In this document: one piece after another, positions 15,663-17,717 of the stretch
Layout of the letters: every line of letters starts with the position of its first letter
Position numbering within the stretch: the first letter of the stretch is position 1
NCBI GenBank assembly: GCA_002395905.1
Contig: DGVK01000202.1
Coordinates: forward strand, 1 to 17,717
Direction of reading: 5' to 3'
Source of the DNA: Verrucomicrobia bacterium UBA4286
Lineage (GTDB): Bacteria > Verrucomicrobiota > Kiritimatiellia > RFP12 > UBA1067
DNA length: 17,717 nucleotides
Program-made: the position numbers and the translations under genes
Notes under the pieces: generated by a model
What the model was told of the DNA's origin: nothing
What the model saw: the letters and a program-made list of their open reading frames with translations, nothing else
Database searches by the model: none

Positions 15663-16811
15663 CTACTGGCGCTCGGCGTATGCACCGAGGAATTCAAAGT
15701 GCTCGATCTCAGGGTCCTGCGAAAGCTCGGCAATAAGCCCGAGCACGTCGCGGCTGCCCGGCGACGCCTCGAAGTCGAACGTGAAGCGGAACTCGAAATC
15801 CATTCCAGGTATAGGCCGCGACTCGAGCTTGGTGAGGTTCACGTCGATCGCGGCGAACTTGGCGATTATGCCGTTCAAAGCGCCGGGGCGGTGCGGCAGG
15901 CTGAGCATTATGCTGAACTTATGTGCGTCCTGCGTGATCTCAAGCTTGCGCGAGATGCATATGAACCGCGTGTAGTTGAACGCCGCGTCGCATATCCCGT
16001 CGGCGATGACCTCAAGTCCGTAGAGGTCGGCGCACGCGCGCGAGGCGATCACCGCGGCGTCCCTGCTTCCGGCGGCGGCCAGATTCTTCGCCGCCACCGC
16101 GGTGTTCACCGCAGGCGTCGCCTTGATCGAAGGATGGGCCTTGAGAAACGCGCCGCACTGCGTGAGCGCATGCGGATGGCTGGCTATCTCCTTGATATCC
16201 TCAAGCCGCGCGCCGCGGTTGGCGAGCAGAACGTGGTCCACCTTGAGTCTCAATGCGCGCACGATATAAAAGCGGTGGCTCACCATGAGGTCGTAGACCT
16301 GCGGCACCGAACCCGCCGCAGAGTTCTCTATCGGCAGAATGCCGTATGGACACAGCCCCTTCTCCACGGCCTCGAAAACCTTCTCGAAGCTTGTGAAGAA
16401 GAGTATGGTAGGTATCGGGAAAAGCGCCGACACCGCCTGCTGCGCATACGACCCCTCCACTCCCGGACACGCCACCACCGCTCGCGTCGGGAACTGGTGC
16501 GCGGCCCCGGCCTCGCGGCGTATCGAAGACACGAGCTCGCTTTCGCCGCCGATCATCGCTCTCTGGCGAGCCTTGGCTATTCCGAAGAGCGTCGTGAAAA
16601 TAAGTCTGGCCCCGTTTTCATACTCCGGCCCCACCTTCTCGGCGACGCGCGTCATTATCTCGCGCTCGCGCGCGGGGTCGCTTACGGGCGTCCCCATGCG
16701 CCGTTTGGCCTCGGCCACCTCGCCGACGATGTCGAGGCGGCGCTTTATGAGCGCGGCGAGCCGGTCGTCAATCCCGTCGATCTCGGAACGTATGTCGTCA
16801 AGTTCCTTCAT
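15663..16811 (-). CDS. pheA: Bifunctional chorismate mutase / prephenate dehydratase (P-protein)
   Basis: This 382-residue enzyme turns chorismate into prephenate and then phenylpyruvate for phenylalanine synthesis. Residues 1-85 form an AroQ-type chorismate mutase helix bundle (IRSEIDGIDDRLAALIKRR). About 108-288 is prephenate dehydratase, with GVEGSYAQQA, GILPIENSAAGSV and the catalytic NYTRF motif (Thr281). About 300-375 is an ACT domain with HRPGALN and the ESRPIPG segment that binds phenylalanine, so feedback inhibition is expected. The order matches the P-protein fusion (E. coli PheA has 386 residues). The ATG at 16811 has GAGG five nt upstream; longer in-frame starts add arginine-rich residues unlike the family. 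It follows gltX by 40 nt and precedes the HAD lipoprotein by 12 nt. Confidence 0.97.
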   Translation of the reverse strand: MKELDDIRSEIDGIDDRLAALIKRRLDIVGEVAEAKRRMGTPVSDPAREREIMTRVAEKVGPEYENGARLIFTTLFGIAKARQRAMIGGESELVSSIRREAGAAHQFPTRAVVACPGVEGSYAQQAVSALFPIPTILFFTSFEKVFEAVEKGLCPYGILPIENSAAGSVPQVYDLMVSHRFYIVRALRLKVDHVLLANRGARLEDIKEIASHPHALTQCGAFLKAHPSIKATPAVNTAVAAKNLAAAGSRDAAVIASRACADLYGLEVIADGICDAAFNYTRFICISRKLEITQDAHKFSIMLSLPHRPGALNGIIAKFAAIDVNLTKLESRPIPGMDFEFRFTFDFEASPGSRDVLGLIAELSQDPEIEHFEFLGAYAERQ

Positions 16812-16851
16812 GGTGTCCTCACTTTGCAGCATCCGTACCGTGCGCCGCCGT

Positions 16852-17717
16852 TCAGCTGCAGAGCGTCGCAGCCGCCGAGGAAAGGCGCGACAGTGTCTTC
16901 TCCCTGCCGAGAAGCTGCAGCATCTCAAAGAGTCCGATTCCCTCGCCGCGGCCCGAGACCGCCACGCGTATCGGATGAACCCACGGCCCCATGCCGTTGC
17001 CCTGCGAAAGCTCCTTGACGACGGCCTCCAGCGACGGCGCCGTCCAGTCGGACACCTTGGAGAAGCGCTCCACGAGATCGAGCAGAAGCTCCTTCACACC
17101 CGGCTTTTTCAGGCGCTTTTCCACCGCCTTTTCGTCAAACGGGAAATCGTCGGACACAAAGCACTTCACCGCGGCGGGGATGTCGTTTAGGAACTTAGTG
17201 CGCGGCTGGAGCTGCGAGGCGAGGTACTGCCACCAGGCATCGTCGTGCGAGCTTTCTAGCTTATCTAGAGTCTCTAGAGCTTCTAGCCCAGTCACTCGCG
17301 TTTTAACCTCTTTGACAAAGTCTTCGCTAGGTATTCGCTTGATGTACTCGCCGTTCATCCACGCGAGCTTCTTGGGGTCGAACATCGCCGCCGTCACATG
17401 AACCTTTTCAAGATCGAACAGCTTCACCATCTCCTCGCGCGAAAGAACCTCGCGGTCATCGCCCGGATTCCACCCGAGAAGCAGCAGATAGTTGAAGAGA
17501 GCCTCCGGCAGATAGCCCTGCTCGCGGTATTCGCCCACGAACGCCGCGCCGTCGCGCTTGGAGTAGGGCTTGCCCTGCTGATTGACGATCATCGAAAGAT
17601 GGCCGTATTTCGGCACAGGCGCGCCCAGCGCGCGGAAGATGCAGATATGCTTGAAAGTGTTCTCGACATGGTCGTCGCCGCGGATGATGTGGGTCACGCG
17701 CTGGTCGATGTCGTCGA
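16852..17717 (-). CDS. gltX: Glutamyl-tRNA synthetase, C-terminal part (runs off right edge)
   Basis: About the last 288 codons are present; the HIGH-motif half lies beyond the right edge. The enzyme charges tRNA(Glu) with glutamate. Visible landmarks are THIIRGDDHVENT, YGHLSMIVN, the KMSKS-equivalent loop GKPYSKRDGA, the FNYLLLLGW segment, KLAWMNGEYIKR, and a C-terminal anticodon-binding helical domain with WVHPIRVAVSG near the end. A YSKR loop instead of the common LSKR is unusual compared with proteobacterial enzymes but keeps the Ser-Lys-Arg core. The stop is TGA at 16852. A cluster of four CTA leucine codons at 17251-17286 differs from the C/G-ending codons used elsewhere here. The start, promoter and any upstream operon partners are not in the window. 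Confidence 0.96.
   Translation of the reverse strand, partial: DDIDQRVTHIIRGDDHVENTFKHICIFRALGAPVPKYGHLSMIVNQQGKPYSKRDGAAFVGEYREQGYLPEALFNYLLLLGWNPGDDREVLSREEMVKLFDLEKVHVTAAMFDPKKLAWMNGEYIKRIPSEDFVKEVKTRVTGLEALETLDKLESSHDDAWWQYLASQLQPRTKFLNDIPAAVKCFVSDDFPFDEKAVEKRLKKPGVKELLLDLVERFSKVSDWTAPSLEAVVKELSQGNGMGPWVHPIRVAVSGRGEGIGLFEMLQLLGREKTLSRLSSAAATLCS
17251..17286 (-). repeat. Four imperfect 9-bp CTAG repeats inside gltX
   Basis: On the minus strand, CTAGAAGCT, CTAGAGACT, CTAGATAAG and CTAGAAAGC follow each other without a gap. They are in frame and encode LEA-LET-LDK-LES, a short helical run. CTAG is scarce in most bacterial genomes, and each leucine here uses the rare CTA codon. Confidence 0.85.

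Noticed and set aside
13740..17018. Plus-strand open frame of 1092 codons
   Set aside because: It lies antisense to the thioesterase, HAD, pheA and gltX genes, is rich in Arg and His, has no recognisable domain and crosses intergenic DNA. It is a by-product of GC-rich codon usage on the other strand.
1..17717. Mobile elements, CRISPR, defence islands, RNA genes
   Set aside because: No transposase, integrase, regular spacer array, toxin-antitoxin pair, tRNA cloverleaf or rRNA segment was recognised by eye.

Overview
The window is GC-rich bacterial chromosome, densely packed, with every supported gene on the minus strand. Read in the direction of transcription (right to left) the order is gltX (cut by the right edge), pheA, a lipoprotein HAD-type phosphatase, an acyl-ACP thioesterase, guaB, a secreted protein of unknown function, lepB, a membrane Ser/Thr protein kinase, ilvA, an ABC ATPase, a GldF/GldG-like fused permease, a DUF4340-type membrane-anchored protein, nfo, and ppdK (cut by the left edge). 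I see no rRNA, tRNA, CRISPR array, transposase, integrase or phage gene.

The organism is probably an uncultivated or gut-type member of the Planctomycetes-Verrucomicrobia-Chlamydiae group (Verrucomicrobiota, Kiritimatiellota or Lentisphaerota). This is an inference from the eukaryotic-like Ser/Thr kinase with a large extracytoplasmic part, the Gld-type ABC/DUF4340 module outside an obvious Bacteroidetes background, the bifunctional PheA, PPDK, and the YSKR form of the GltX KMSKS loop. No marker gene in the window settles the phylum.

There are four transcriptional blocks. (1) gltX-pheA-HAD lipoprotein, 16852-17717 to 14568, with its promoter outside the window. It is closed by a 9-bp GC-rich hairpin at 14538-14562. 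(2) The thioesterase (13791-14513), with an extended -10 promoter placed so that transcription should begin at the A of the ATG, so the message is probably leaderless. (3) A nine-gene block from guaB (start 13706) to nfo (stop 879), about 12.8 kb. All gaps are 22 nt or less and four junctions are 4-nt ATGA/GTGA overlaps. It is preceded by a good sigma70-like promoter whose -10 lies in a palindrome. (4) ppdK (start 703), with its own promoter at 739-767.

Block 3 is the most unusual part. It combines GMP synthesis (GuaB), isoleucine synthesis (IlvA), AP-site repair (Nfo), a translationally coupled trio of secreted protein, signal peptidase I and transmembrane kinase, and a translationally coupled Gld-like ABC system. 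In that ABC system the permease and GldG-like domain are one polypeptide and the DUF4340 partner shows four internal repeats. The biological role of the ABC/DUF4340 module outside gliding bacteria is not established, and it is the best candidate here for an undescribed system. Smaller oddities include a four-unit 9-bp CTAG-containing repeat inside gltX and a Walker B Glu-to-Asp change in the ABC ATPase.
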